Assembly (NCBI GenBank): GCA_965214875.1
Contig: OZ243980.1
Span: 1,116,001 to 1,180,000, forward strand
DNA: 64,000 nucleotides
Direction: 5' to 3'
DNA from: CBDAUN01 sp965214875
GTDB taxonomy: Bacteria > Pseudomonadota > Gammaproteobacteria > Arenicellales > JAJDZL01
The notes beneath the pieces are model-generated. The model was not told the origin of the DNA, searched no databases, and worked only from the letters and a program-made list of their open reading frames with translations. Position numbers and translations under genes: made by a program. The number at the start of each line of letters is the position of its first letter. Position 1 is the first letter of the stretch. Below, piece by piece: positions 1-9,209 of this stretch.

Positions 1-995
1 CGATCAAGCTGGCATCAAATGAAAACCCTTTGGGCCCGTCGCCGATGGCAGTTCAAGCCATTCGCGATCGTTCCGCCGATGTCGGATCCTATCCTGACGG
101 AAACGGCTGGCGGCTCAAGAATGCACTCGCAACCAGGCACGGCATTTCGATGGATCAGATCACTTTGGGCAACGGCTCGAACGAAGTGCTCGAACTGATC
201 GCCCGCACATTTGTGCGACCCGGGGACAAGGGGGTCATTTCGCAATATGCATTCATTGTCTACTACTTGGCTCTGGTATGTACGCAAGCGACCATCAAAG
301 TAGTGGAAGCGCGCCATTATGGCCATGACATTGAAGCAATGGCTGATGAAGTCGACGAACAGACCCGGATCGTGTACATCGCTAATCCGAACAATCCGAC
401 TGGAACCTTGGCCAGCTCGAGCGAACTGCGAGCGGTTCTAGATCTCATTTCACCGAACGTGGTGGTCGTGGTTGACGAAGCCTATGCGGAGTATGTCGAG
501 GGGCAGGACTACCCGGATTGCACGCAGTGGTTAGCGGACTATCCAAATTTGATCGTGACACGCACGTTTTCTAAAATTTACGGACTTGCTGGACTTCGGG
601 TGGGCTATGCGGTGTCGAGTCCGCAAATTGCAGATTTGCTTAATCGGGTTCGCGCACCGTTTAACGTGAACACTCTGGCGGCAGACGCAGCGGTTGCGTC
701 TTTGCTGGATGATGAACACGTTGTTCGCAGCAGACAGCTCAATACGACGCAGCTGGCCAGGTTGAAGCGGGAATTCTCAGAAATGGGATATGGGCATATT
801 GACTCGGTTGGCAACTTCATTTCAGTCGATTTTGGGGCATCGGCAAACGAAGCTTACGAAAATCTGTTGCAGCGCGGCATTATCGTTCGCCCGCTGGCTG
901 GCGGCTACGAGATGCCGAATCATCTGCGCGTGACCGTCGGCACAGAGTCGCAAAACGATCGGATGCTAGATGCGGTTCGCGCATTGGCGCCATAG
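1..995 (+). CDS. hisC: Histidinol-phosphate aminotransferase (5' end outside window)
   Basis: PLP-dependent class I/II aminotransferase exchanging amino groups between glutamate and imidazole-acetol phosphate. Copies next to tyrA/aroA in gammaproteobacteria often serve aromatic amino acid synthesis. The frame is open from base 3, so the N-terminus is missing; the first visible residues include SNENP, the substrate-binding signature near the start of HisC. Further along are NPNNPTGT, DEAYAEY, and SKIYGLAGLRVGY carrying the PLP lysine; the C-terminal RVTVGT is also typical. About 330 residues are visible of a usual 350-370, so only a short stretch is lost. The stop is followed 15 bases later by tyrA on the same strand, which suggests co-transcription. 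HisC against a broader-specificity aromatic aminotransferase cannot be decided from sequence alone. Confidence 0.93.
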   Translation, partial: IKLASNENPLGPSPMAVQAIRDRSADVGSYPDGNGWRLKNALATRHGISMDQITLGNGSNEVLELIARTFVRPGDKGVISQYAFIVYYLALVCTQATIKVVEARHYGHDIEAMADEVDEQTRIVYIANPNNPTGTLASSSELRAVLDLISPNVVVVVDEAYAEYVEGQDYPDCTQWLADYPNLIVTRTFSKIYGLAGLRVGYAVSSPQIADLLNRVRAPFNVNTLAADAAVASLLDDEHVVRSRQLNTTQLARLKREFSEMGYGHIDSVGNFISVDFGASANEAYENLLQRGIIVRPLAGGYEMPNHLRVTVGTESQNDRMLDAVRALAP

Positions 996-1010
996 TCTGA
1001 CGATTGAACA

Positions 1011-1886
1011 GTGTTCACAGCGAGCAAGATTACCATCGTCGGAGTCGGATTGATCGGCGGCTCGCTTGCGCTGGGTTTAAGGCAGAATGCCGAGATTGGG
1101 GAGATTGTCGGCGTGAGCCGAACCGAGGCGACGCTAAAGAGCGCTTTATCGCTCAAAGTGATTGATCGGGCGGCTCGCGATGTGGCGGCTGAAGTCGCAG
1201 ATTCAGATATCGTTGTCGTGGCGGTGCCGGTTCAAGCGACGGATCAAGTGTTCGCGCAAATCGCATCAGCCGATTGCTCAGGCACCATCATCACCGATGT
1301 CGGGAGCGTGAAAGGCGGCGTTGTCGAATTGGCAAAGCGCCATTTCGGTTCGGACTATGGCAATTTTGTCGCTGCACATCCGATTGCCGGCACGGAGAAT
1401 TCAGGGGTGGCCGCAGCATTTGGTGAACTGTTTGTCGATCGCTACACGATTATCGTTGCCGAACAGGCAACGGATGAACACGCTGCAGCGGTTGTTCGCG
1501 CCATGTGGGAAAGCGTGGGTTCGTCCGTCCGGCAAATGGACAGCGATGAGCACGATGCGATTCTCTCATGCGCGAGCCATCTCCCGCATCTTCTCGCTTT
1601 CTCGCTGGTTCACTTCATCGACAGCTTGTCGATCGGCCAGAAATGTTTCGAGTATGCGGCGGGCGGATTTTACGATTTTACCCGCATCGCATCAAGCGAT
1701 GCCAGCATGTGGCGCGACATCTGCGCTATGAACGCGGATAAGATAACGCAACATCTAGATGAGTACATCGACCACCTTGCCGGTCTTAGCGACTGCATTC
1801 GACATGATCGAACTGAAGAGATTCATCAAGTTTTCAGCGATGCAAAACGTTCGCGCAGCAGGTGGCTTGAGAAAAAGCGCAGTTAG
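1011..1886 (+). CDS. tyrA: Prephenate / arogenate dehydrogenase
   Basis: NAD(P)-dependent oxidative decarboxylation of prephenate (or arogenate) toward tyrosine. The N-terminal Rossmann fold has GVGLIGGS at residues 11-18. The catalytic-site motif HPIAGTENSG lies near residue 121 and SHLPHLLAF near residue 188, both typical of the monofunctional family. It is 291 aa, the normal length without a chorismate mutase domain. In Pseudomonas relatives this gene is fused to aroA; here the two are separate, with 23 bases between them. The start is GTG at 1011, chosen because the Rossmann motif follows directly and hisC ends at 995. Cofactor preference cannot be read with certainty. Confidence 0.93.
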   Translation: MFTASKITIVGVGLIGGSLALGLRQNAEIGEIVGVSRTEATLKSALSLKVIDRAARDVAAEVADSDIVVVAVPVQATDQVFAQIASADCSGTIITDVGSVKGGVVELAKRHFGSDYGNFVAAHPIAGTENSGVAAAFGELFVDRYTIIVAEQATDEHAAAVVRAMWESVGSSVRQMDSDEHDAILSCASHLPHLLAFSLVHFIDSLSIGQKCFEYAAGGFYDFTRIASSDASMWRDICAMNADKITQHLDEYIDHLAGLSDCIRHDRTEEIHQVFSDAKRSRSRWLEKKRS

Positions 1887-1909
1887 CGTTTAAGCGCATC
1901 GATACGCCG

Positions 1910-3247
1910 ATGACAAGCAGCTCGAATGAATTGATAAACTTCCGCATACGTCCGGGCGGCTCTATTCAAGGCGTATTGCGGGTGCCCGGGGACAAGTCTA
2001 TATCGCACCGATCGGTGCTGCTTGGTTCGCTTGCCCATGGGCGCACGCGCATCAAGGGCCTTTTGCGCGGAGACGATGTTGTTTCTACGATGAGGGCATT
2101 TCGGACGTGCGGGATCGAAATTTGCGACGAAACCGGTATAGTCACAATAGATGGACGCGGCTTGCATGGCTTGCAGGCTCCGAAAGCATCCATTGATTGC
2201 GGCAATTCCGGCACTGCCATGCGCCTGCTGGCCGGTGTTTTTGCCGGCCAGCTATTTGCAAGCGAACTGATTGGCGATGCATCGCTGTCGCAGCGTCCTA
2301 TGCGGCGCATTGCCGAGCCTCTGGCGAGCATGGGAGCGAGGGTGCTGACATCGGATGACGGCACGCCGCCGCTGAAGATATCGCCGTCGCAGAACTTAAG
2401 TTCGATTAAATGGCGCATGAATGTTGCAAGCGCACAGGTAAAGTCGGCAATATTGCTGGCGGGACTTTACACGAACGGAACAACGGGTGTTTTTGAAACA
2501 GTAAAAACACGCGACCATACCGAGCGGATGCTTGTACAGTTCGGCGCCGCGGTCGCGCAAGACGGGGGATGGGTCCGGGTAACCGGAGGGGATGTTCTTC
2601 AGGCGACCGAAGTCGAAGTGCCGGGGGATATTTCGTCTGCCGCATTTTTTATCGTCGGAGCACTGCTTGACGCGCAATCCGATCTGATCATCAAGTCGGT
2701 CGGCATCAATCCGACACGAACCGGATTGCTTGACGCGCTGAAGATGATGGGCGGTGCGATCGAAGTGGGTAACCAGCGAACTTTTGGCAACGAGCAGGTC
2801 GCCGATTTGCGAGTTCTCGGAAAAGGAGTGCTTCGCGGAATCGACGTGCCGGCAAGCCTGATTCCCTGCATGATCGATGAAATTCCCATTCTAGCCGTTG
2901 CCGCGGCTTTCGCCGATGGTGTCACCAGGCTTGCCGGCTGCGAGGAGTTGCGCGTCAAGGAAAGCGACCGCATCGCTTCAGTGGCGGCTGGGTTGCGAAG
3001 CCTTGATGTCAGTGTTGAAGAAAAGCCCGATGGATTGGTGATCGAAGGCGGCAAGGTCGGTGGCGGGGCAGTGCAAAGCTTCGGCGACCATCGGATCGCT
3101 ATGGCGTTTTCGATCGCCGGCTCTCGGGCAGCCGGCGACGTGTTGGTTCATGATTGCGCATGCGTGTCGACATCGTTTCCGGGGTTTGTCGAACTGGCCA
3201 CACAAGCAGGTGTCGAGCTGGTCCAGTCCCAAGGTGATCGCGTTTGA
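1910..3247 (+). CDS. aroA: 3-phosphoshikimate 1-carboxyvinyltransferase (EPSP synthase)
   Basis: Transfers enolpyruvyl from PEP to shikimate-3-phosphate in chorismate synthesis (cytosol). The signatures are PGDKSISHR near residue 25, NSGTAMRLLAG near 98, SAQVKSAILLAGLY near 174, RVKESDRI near 345 and FGDHRIAMAF near 388. The length is 445 aa, normal for the family. ATG 1910 gives a start just before the conserved N-terminal beta strand. The stop overlaps the TTG start of cmk by four bases (TTGA), so the two are probably translationally coupled. Confidence 0.97.
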   Translation: MTSSSNELINFRIRPGGSIQGVLRVPGDKSISHRSVLLGSLAHGRTRIKGLLRGDDVVSTMRAFRTCGIEICDETGIVTIDGRGLHGLQAPKASIDCGNSGTAMRLLAGVFAGQLFASELIGDASLSQRPMRRIAEPLASMGARVLTSDDGTPPLKISPSQNLSSIKWRMNVASAQVKSAILLAGLYTNGTTGVFETVKTRDHTERMLVQFGAAVAQDGGWVRVTGGDVLQATEVEVPGDISSAAFFIVGALLDAQSDLIIKSVGINPTRTGLLDALKMMGGAIEVGNQRTFGNEQVADLRVLGKGVLRGIDVPASLIPCMIDEIPILAVAAAFADGVTRLAGCEELRVKESDRIASVAAGLRSLDVSVEEKPDGLVIEGGKVGGGAVQSFGDHRIAMAFSIAGSRAAGDVLVHDCACVSTSFPGFVELATQAGVELVQSQGDRV

Positions 3248-3921
3248 ACAAGATTGTCGCGCCAGTTGTAACGCTTGACGGGCCTGCCGGATCTGGCAAA
3301 GGCGCAGTCGGGCAGCGACTTGCGATTGCCTTAGGTTGGCATTTTCTAGATAGCGGAGCGCTCTACCGCGCGTGCGCCTATGTGGTCAAGCAAGATCAAG
3401 TCGATCCGAACGTAGCGGTCAAGCGGCTTTGCGCATCTGCCTTTGCAACAATGCCCGACTTGGACAACGGTGATTCAAGGGTTTTGCTTGATGGTGTGGA
3501 CATTACATCTGAGGTGCGCACATCCGGCTATGGAGAATCGGCTTCAAAGCTTGCCGCCAAGCAAGAATTGCGGACTGGGTTGCTCGAGATTCAGCGCAAT
3601 ATGCGTCGCTTGCCCGGGTTGATCGCTGATGGCCGCGATATGGGCACTATGGTGTTTCCTGATGCGGTTATGAAGGTCTATTTGTCCGCGGATTTGCAAG
3701 TCAGGGCGCAACGCAAGCACGAACAGTTGAAACAAATGGGCAACTATGTTAAATTGGAGGGTCTTTATCAAGAAATGAAAAATCGGGATAGTCGCGACTC
3801 GACCCGTGTGCATGCGCCTTTATCGGTTCCTGCCGGCGCTTTCACGCTTGACACCACGCACATGACTTTGGAGCAAGTCGTGAGAACGATTGCTAACAGG
3901 GTTTCGTCCGCATTAGCCTGA
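3244..3921 (+). CDS. cmk: Cytidylate kinase
   Basis: Phosphorylates CMP and dCMP with ATP. The Walker A motif GPAGSGKGA is at residues 13-21. DSGALYRA follows near 37, and the CMP-binding part has DGRDMGTMVFPDA near 128 and RDSRDSTR near 180. The length is 225 aa, as expected. The start is TTG at 3244 inside the aroA stop, an overlap seen in many relatives; no ATG lies upstream of the P-loop in this frame. It is followed by rpsA, the classic cmk-rpsA order. Confidence 0.96.
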   Translation: MNKIVAPVVTLDGPAGSGKGAVGQRLAIALGWHFLDSGALYRACAYVVKQDQVDPNVAVKRLCASAFATMPDLDNGDSRVLLDGVDITSEVRTSGYGESASKLAAKQELRTGLLEIQRNMRRLPGLIADGRDMGTMVFPDAVMKVYLSADLQVRAQRKHEQLKQMGNYVKLEGLYQEMKNRDSRDSTRVHAPLSVPAGAFTLDTTHMTLEQVVRTIANRVSSALA

Positions 3922-3997
3922 TGATTTCTAATTGCCGTGAGGTGCAAGACACATTGAACACTATAGAACCATCACACATTTCGGTAGCCAAATTGAT
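3922..3997 (+). promoter_or_regulatory. rpsA leader without Shine-Dalgarno sequence
   Basis: These 76 bases separate cmk and rpsA. The bases directly before the rpsA ATG (AGCCAAATTGAT) contain no purine-rich Shine-Dalgarno element. In E. coli rpsA also starts without a strong SD, and S1 represses its own translation from this leader. The same logic is likely here but is inferred from the family, not shown by a recognisable structure. Confidence 0.4.
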
Positions 3998-5686
3998 ATG
4001 ACAGAGACATTTGCCGAACTATTTGAGAGTTCCGTTAAGGATGCGGAAATGCGGCCGGGGATGATAATTCTCGGAGAAGTTATTGAAATTGGTAAGGAAA
4101 CGGTCATCGTTAGTGCCGGTTTGAAATCCGAAGCCGAAATTCCTTTATGGCAATTCAAGGACATGAAAGGCGAGTTGTCCATCCAGGTAGGCGAAGAGGT
4201 CGAAGTCGAAATCGAAGCGCTTGAAGATGGTCATGGACGCACCCGCCTATCGCGCGAGAAAGCGTGCCGCGCCAGAGCGTGGGAAGAAATCGAAGCCGCA
4301 TTTGCGGAGCAGACCATTGTTGAAGGGGTCATCACCGCCAGAATCAAAGGCGGTTTCACGGTGTCGGTTAAGGGTATACGAGCTTTCTTGCCCGGATCGC
4401 TTTACGGAATTCGCGCAGTGACCGAAGCAGATGAAGAGTTCCAATTCGAAAAAGGTCCGCTTGAGTTCAAGGTGATCAAGATGGATCGGGCGCGCAACAA
4501 TGTGGTTGTGTCTCGTCGTGCTGCGCTTGAAAAAGAATTGAATGAGCAGCGAGAAGCGCTGCTATCCACCCTTGAAGAGGGGCAGGTGGTAGAAGGCATG
4601 GTCAAGAACCTGACCGACTACGGCGTGTTTGTAAACCTTGGCGGCATTGACGGACTATTGCATATCACCGATCTTGCCTGGCGGCGAGTCAAGCACCCGT
4701 CCGACGTGGTTTCGGTTGGCGAGACGCTTTCGGTGAAGGTGCTGAAGTTTGAACGGGACAAGTCGAGAATTTCTCTTGGCCTCAAGCAGCTGACCGAGGA
4801 CCCTTGGCTCAACGTGCAACGCCGCTATAAAGTGGGTTCGCGGGTTATAGGCGTGGTGACCAGTGCAGTGGACTACGGCATATTCGTCGAATTGGAAGAA
4901 GGGGTTCGTGGACTGGCGCACGTGTCGCAGCTAGATTGGACTTCCCGCAATGTTCACCCTCCGCAAGTCTACAACGTTGGCGATGAGGTGGAGGTGATGG
5001 TGCTTGAGGTAGACGTTGTCCGCCATCGCATTTCTCTAGGAGTCAAGCAATGCTTGCCGAATCCGTGGACCGAGTTTGCGGCAGCGCACAAGCCCGGCGA
5101 TCACATTGTCGGCGAAATCAAGTCGGTCACAGACTTCGGCATTTTCGTATCGCTGGAAAACAATATCGACGGGCTCGTTCATATCAATGACCTTGACTGG
5201 TACAAGGACGGTGAAGAAGTCATCCAGCAGTATAGCAAGGGCGAGGAAGTCGAAGTCGTTGTGCTCGCGATCGATGCGGGAAGGGAACGAATCTCGATCG
5301 GCATCAAGCAGGTCTCAGGTGATCCCTACCTGGAGTTTGTCGGTATCCACAGCAAGGGGTCGGTGGTTGATGGCGTTGTTGCAAGCATTGACAAAAAGGG
5401 TGTTCACGTGCGGCTTGGAGATGGTGTGACGGGTATCATTCGTCCGTCCGAGTTATCCAAAGACTCTTCAGAACAATTCGCTGAAGGTTCCGAAGTAACT
5501 GCGAAGATCATGAGCATAGAGCGCAAGTCGCGAAAGATTTTCTTGTCAGTGAAAGTTCTCGAAGTCGAGCGCGAGCGGCAGGAAATTGAGGTGTATTCTA
5601 AAGAAAGCGATGTGCCGATGCGAACCTCGCTGGCAACAGAGATCGAGGAAAATCAGATCAAGGAAAAGATTCGATCTGAATCATAG
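3998..5686 (+). CDS. rpsA: 30S ribosomal protein S1
   Basis: mRNA-binding protein of the 30S subunit, needed to initiate on structured or SD-poor messages. Six S1/OB repeats can be followed along the 562 aa; the central ones carry the repeated signature G.V...T.YG.FV.L....GL.H..DL.W, for example TDYGVFVNLGGIDGLLHI near residue 205. The first two repeats are more divergent, as usual for the ribosome-binding half. The length is as for other gammaproteobacteria. It lies in the conserved order cmk-rpsA-ihfB. Confidence 0.98.
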   Translation: MTETFAELFESSVKDAEMRPGMIILGEVIEIGKETVIVSAGLKSEAEIPLWQFKDMKGELSIQVGEEVEVEIEALEDGHGRTRLSREKACRARAWEEIEAAFAEQTIVEGVITARIKGGFTVSVKGIRAFLPGSLYGIRAVTEADEEFQFEKGPLEFKVIKMDRARNNVVVSRRAALEKELNEQREALLSTLEEGQVVEGMVKNLTDYGVFVNLGGIDGLLHITDLAWRRVKHPSDVVSVGETLSVKVLKFERDKSRISLGLKQLTEDPWLNVQRRYKVGSRVIGVVTSAVDYGIFVELEEGVRGLAHVSQLDWTSRNVHPPQVYNVGDEVEVMVLEVDVVRHRISLGVKQCLPNPWTEFAAAHKPGDHIVGEIKSVTDFGIFVSLENNIDGLVHINDLDWYKDGEEVIQQYSKGEEVEVVVLAIDAGRERISIGIKQVSGDPYLEFVGIHSKGSVVDGVVASIDKKGVHVRLGDGVTGIIRPSELSKDSSEQFAEGSEVTAKIMSIERKSRKIFLSVKVLEVERERQEIEVYSKESDVPMRTSLATEIEENQIKEKIRSES

Positions 5687-5719
5687 CAAGTTCCCACAAG
5701 CATCGTTTGGTATGTGCTT

Positions 5720-6010
5720 ATGACTAGACAAGAGCTGATCCAAAAACTGACAGAGAACGATTTGGAGCTGGAATTCGAAGATTCCACTTTGGTTGTCAGC
5801 GCCATTCTTGATACGATGGCCGATGGCTTGGCTGAAGGGAAAAGGATTGAGATTCGTGGTTTCGGAAGCATGTCGCTTCGATATCGTGCGCCTCGAATCG
5901 GTCGCAACCCGAAGACTGGCGATTCCGTTGAAGTGCCTGGAAAGTATTTTCCACACTTCAAGCCTGGACGCAGGCTGCGGGAGCGAGTTGATTCTGTATT
6001 CAGCGAGTAG
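5720..6010 (+). CDS. ihfB: Integration host factor beta subunit
   Basis: DNA-bending nucleoid protein that pairs with IHF-alpha and acts in recombination, replication and sigma-54 promoters. The product is 96 aa from ATG 5720; a GTG two codons upstream (5714) is also in frame but adds nothing conserved. MTRQELIQKL begins the helical body, RGFGSMSLR precedes the beta arm, and GRNPKTGDSVEVPGKYFPHF holds the DNA-intercalating proline loop. KYFPHFKPG distinguishes IhfB from IhfA and HU. It follows rpsA, as in E. coli and Pseudomonas. Confidence 0.96.
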   Translation: MTRQELIQKLTENDLELEFEDSTLVVSAILDTMADGLAEGKRIEIRGFGSMSLRYRAPRIGRNPKTGDSVEVPGKYFPHFKPGRRLRERVDSVFSE

Positions 6011-6037
6011 CATTTTTTTACAATATTGCAATAGGTC

Positions 6038-6058
6038 GCAAGTGCCTGTCGCACTTGC
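6038..6058 (+). terminator. Hairpin between ihfB and lapA
   Basis: GCAAGTGC (6038-6045) pairs perfectly with GCACTTGC (6051-6058) around a 5-base loop. No T run follows, so it is a weak intrinsic terminator or an RNA-processing or stability hairpin between ihfB and the lap genes. Confidence 0.35.
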
Positions 6059-6085
6059 CTAGGTGGTTGCCGTTTTGAACAGTGG

Positions 6086-6343
6086 TTGTTGCTAGTGAAA
6101 CGGATTTCGATCATTGTCTTGCTATTGCTCGCTCTTGTTGTGGGAGTGACATTCACGCTGAAGAACGCGCACTTGGTAGCAGTCAACTACTACTTTGGAC
6201 TAGCGTGGGAAGGTCCGCTGTCATGGCTGCTTATTATCACCTTTTTGATTGGCATTTTCTGCGGCATCGTGGCAACGCTGCTGTCATCGCTAAAGCGCAA
6301 AGTTTTTACCTCGACAAAACACGTTAAGGAAGCGCGGACTTAA
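6086..6343 (+). CDS. lapA: LapA-domain inner membrane protein
   Basis: Small inner-membrane protein (at most 85 aa) of the LapA/YciS (DUF1049) family, partner of LapB in controlling lipopolysaccharide synthesis. Two hydrophobic segments are visible: residues about 6-26 and, after NAHLVAVNYYFG, residues about 43-66. They are followed by a basic tail (SLKRKVF). The start is uncertain: TTG 6086 or GTG 6095 (giving MKRISII) are both possible and no clear SD is present. It ends four bases before the lapB ATG, matching the universal lapA-lapB pair. Confidence 0.88.
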   Translation: MLLVKRISIIVLLLLALVVGVTFTLKNAHLVAVNYYFGLAWEGPLSWLLIITFLIGIFCGIVATLLSSLKRKVFTSTKHVKEART

Positions 6344-6347
6344 CGCC

Positions 6348-7547
6348 ATGGACCCGGTCTGGTTGCTGATTCTGCTGCCTGCAGCTGCCGCTTCGGGCTG
6401 GCTGGCTGCTAGAGCGGCCAGCTTTCGCAGGACTGAGCGCGACCACTTGTCTTCGGTCTATCTTCGCGGCATCAACTTTCTGATCAATGATCAGCATGAC
6501 AAGGCCATTGAAATGTTTCTCGGAATGCTGGAAGCGGATTCCGAAACCATCGAAATCCATCTTGCGCTGGGCAGCTTGTTTCGACGGCGCGGCGAAATTG
6601 CGCGTGCGACGCGAATCCACGAAAATCTGATCGTTCGAAACGATTTGACTGGTGAGCAGCGCATGCAAGCGCTGTTCGAGCTTGGGCAGGACTACTACGT
6701 CGCTGGCCTGTTTGATCGCGCGGAACGCTTTTTTGGCGATTTGAAGCGTGACTCTAAACATCGCGAGCCGGCATTGGAGTACTTGCGATGCATCTATGAG
6801 CAGGAAAAAGAGTGGGGCAGCTGCATCGATGTAACCCGCACATTGAATCGAATTTCATCTCAAGGCTACCATTCCATTCTTTCGCAATATCACTGCGAGC
6901 TTGCCGAAGTCGCCATTACCGAAGGACGTTACGAAGAAGCGGAGAAGTATATCGAAGATGCAATAAAGATCGATCGCAACTGCATCCGGGCAATTTTGCA
7001 GTCTGGGCGTCTGAAGGTTATTCATGGAGATCACCAAAGTGCAGTCGACACATGGCGAATGATCGAACACAAACAGCCGCAATACGTTTCTGAAATTGTA
7101 GGATTGGTGACCGCTAGCTATCGGACTTTGGGTCGGTCTGAAGAGCTCGAAGAATTCTTGCGGATGAATGCCGAGCTGATAAATGACGCTCAGCTTGCGA
7201 TCGCCTATGTGGATGCTTTGGAATCGCGTCAAGGCAGAGAGCCTGCCGAACGATTTTTGACTGACTGGATCAGGCGCAATCCGTCGCTGCAGAGTCTGCA
7301 TCGGCTCATTTTGCTGAAACTGAGAGGCAATGCGCACGACTCTTCCAATCAGCAGGACTTTCAGTTGCTCGAAAAGATGATTGGTCGAGCCATTGAGGCT
7401 GACATCCGCTATGAGTGTCAGCGATGCGGATTCACCGTTCGCAATTTGCACTGGCAGTGCCCTGGTTGCAGGAGCTGGAACACGATCCAATGCATCAAGC
7501 ACAGGGAACTGGCCAGCGACAGCGTGGCTCTTGAAGCGGAAATGTGA
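6348..7547 (+). CDS. lapB: Lipopolysaccharide assembly protein B
   Basis: Inner-membrane anchored TPR protein that presents LpxC to FtsH and couples LPS synthesis to transport. The 399 aa contain an N-terminal transmembrane anchor (residues about 4-20), a first helical unit (SSVYLRGINFLINDQHDKAIEMF) and a series of TPR repeats from about 60 to 310. The C-terminal rubredoxin-like zinc knuckle has CQRCGF and CPGC near residues 358-376, both cysteine pairs present. Length and architecture match E. coli YciM. Co-transcription with lapA is very likely. Confidence 0.95.
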   Translation: MDPVWLLILLPAAAASGWLAARAASFRRTERDHLSSVYLRGINFLINDQHDKAIEMFLGMLEADSETIEIHLALGSLFRRRGEIARATRIHENLIVRNDLTGEQRMQALFELGQDYYVAGLFDRAERFFGDLKRDSKHREPALEYLRCIYEQEKEWGSCIDVTRTLNRISSQGYHSILSQYHCELAEVAITEGRYEEAEKYIEDAIKIDRNCIRAILQSGRLKVIHGDHQSAVDTWRMIEHKQPQYVSEIVGLVTASYRTLGRSEELEEFLRMNAELINDAQLAIAYVDALESRQGREPAERFLTDWIRRNPSLQSLHRLILLKLRGNAHDSSNQQDFQLLEKMIGRAIEADIRYECQRCGFTVRNLHWQCPGCRSWNTIQCIKHRELASDSVALEAEM

Positions 7548-7606
7548 GCAATTCACGACTGACGCGCGCCTTTGCCGAACATCCTCCAATTTGACCCGCG
7601 CAACAC

Positions 7607-8389
7607 ATGGCCGCGATAGCGATCATTGGCGGCAGCGGCTTGGCGCCAATAACTTCAGATGCAGTAAAGCGAGGCATCGATCGCATTGACACGCCTTATG
7701 GCGCACCATCGGCAGGCTTTGTAATAGATTCCTGCGAGGGCAGGTGTTTTGTATTCCTTCCAAGGCATGGCGAAGGGCATTCCATTCCGCCGCATAGAAT
7801 CAACTATCGTGCAAACATCTGGGGGTTAAAGGAGCAGGGCGTCTCGGGAATTATGGCTACGACCACTGTCGGAAGCCTGTTGGAAAATCTCAATCCTGGA
7901 GATTTGGTTATCCCTGATCAATTGATTGACTATACTTGGGGACGTGAGGCCACGTTTTTCGATGGTGATGACGGAGATGTCGCTCATCTGGAAATGACTT
8001 ATCCTTTTGCGCCCCAGATGCGCGGCTTGCTATTGGAGGCGAGCGCCCGAAGCGGCATTGCTGTGCGCGATGGGTGCGTGTATGCAGTGACGCAAGGGCC
8101 GCGGTTCGAAACGCCAGCAGAAATTACCCGGATTGCCAGAGACGGTGGTGAAATAGTCGGAATGACTGCCATGCCTGAGGCAAGCCTCGCTGCCGAGCTT
8201 GGGCTTTGCTATGCCTGTATTTCCTTAGTTGTTAATCCGGCTGCCGGACTTGAGGCAGCGCCAATCAGTCAGGGTCAGATCGAAAAAGCGATTGAACAGG
8301 GAGCGAGGGATCTAAAGCGACTAATCGAAGAGGCCGTTCGTTTAGCTCCCGAAAAATTTGACCACGCGCCTCGCTTGCTTCGGCCTTGA
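7607..8389 (+). CDS. S-methyl-5'-thioinosine / thioadenosine phosphorylase
   Basis: Purine nucleoside phosphorylase family enzyme (260 aa) that phosphorolyses methylthio-nucleosides from the polyamine and quorum-signal cycle. IGGSGL at residues 6-11 binds phosphate. PRHGEGHSIPPHRINYRAN near 47-65 is the family signature, GPRFETPAEI lies near 165 and GMTAMPEASLAAELG near 187. In Pseudomonas aeruginosa the orthologue lies next to csiV and mfd and is an MTI-specific enzyme (MtiP). The same neighbourhood here favours that activity, but MTA and MTI specificity cannot be separated by eye. The adjacent csiV is convergent. Confidence 0.88.
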   Translation: MAAIAIIGGSGLAPITSDAVKRGIDRIDTPYGAPSAGFVIDSCEGRCFVFLPRHGEGHSIPPHRINYRANIWGLKEQGVSGIMATTTVGSLLENLNPGDLVIPDQLIDYTWGREATFFDGDDGDVAHLEMTYPFAPQMRGLLLEASARSGIAVRDGCVYAVTQGPRFETPAEITRIARDGGEIVGMTAMPEASLAAELGLCYACISLVVNPAAGLEAAPISQGQIEKAIEQGARDLKRLIEEAVRLAPEKFDHAPRLLRP

Positions 8390-8407
8390 TTTTCCGCAAG
8401 CGACTGT

Positions 8408-9163
8408 TCACGGTCGCACCACGGTGAAGATGACGCCGAATTTTGGGTGATCAAGGTAGTGGGTTTCGTCTATCTGGACGCGCCGCCTTTCGAAAATTCT
8501 GTAGGACGGGCCAGTTTCAATGAGCGATACTGGTTGCGAATAGTAGGCGGTGTCGGTTACCTCGTCGGGCTGCGATTTGAGCGTTGCGTCTATTTCGAAT
8601 TGCAGCAGCAGTTGGACTTCATAGAGCATCGCTGTGCCGGACAGGATCAAATCGGAGAATATCGCCGAGTTGTCGAACTCGACATCCAGATAGATCGGCC
8701 TCGTGATTGATTTCGGATTTGGCTCCTGGACCCAGCTCAAGTGTGTCAGCAACTCCATGTCGGGGTGTTCGTCAATACGCTCAGCAATATTATTCAGTTG
8801 CGTGGGCGGGACAGGGTGCGGATGATCAGTGTTCCGGTTTTTGTCTTGTAGTGACTCGCTCGGTTTCGGTTTGTCTTCCAATTCGGAAAAACTCGACTGC
8901 TCAACATTTATTTTTTCGAATCGCCGAGCGAACCATTCATCATCGTTAACAATATTTTCCTTGTATGAAAATACGATCACCTCGACTTGGGCAGGGGCCG
9001 CTATTGCCGGAGCTGCGTTTGAGGCGAGCATTAGGGCCGCTGTACCGAGGTATCGCGCTAAATAATTTTGCAGGTTTTTCAATTCGAAACGAAGGCGCAG
9101 AGATTTCAAGTCTAATTTGTTAATTTTAACAGGTGTAGCGCATTTGATTTTAATGGCTGGCAA
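8408..9163 (-). CDS. CsiV-like periplasmic protein
   Basis: Probable periplasmic protein of the CsiV family (peptidoglycan-binding in Shewanella, needed there for D-amino-acid signalling). The clearest evidence is the mature start PAQVEVIVFSYKEN, the family's VEVIVF beta strand, after a signal peptide ending AAPAIAA. Near the C-terminus are RRVQIDETHYLDHPKFGVI and a final VVRP, also family-like. The frame opens at TTG 9163, but starts at TTG 9109 or TTG 9082 give a better signal peptide (short basic n-region, then YLGTAALMLAS). In Pseudomonas this gene is adjacent to mfd; here about 3.2 kb of foreign DNA separates them. Confidence 0.7.
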   Translation of the reverse strand: MPAIKIKCATPVKINKLDLKSLRLRFELKNLQNYLARYLGTAALMLASNAAPAIAAPAQVEVIVFSYKENIVNDDEWFARRFEKINVEQSSFSELEDKPKPSESLQDKNRNTDHPHPVPPTQLNNIAERIDEHPDMELLTHLSWVQEPNPKSITRPIYLDVEFDNSAIFSDLILSGTAMLYEVQLLLQFEIDATLKSQPDEVTDTAYYSQPVSLIETGPSYRIFERRRVQIDETHYLDHPKFGVIFTVVRP

Positions 9164-9209
9164 ATGTAGCTGTATCTGGTTAAGCGGTCAGTTTTGAAGT
9201 TTTTCGAAT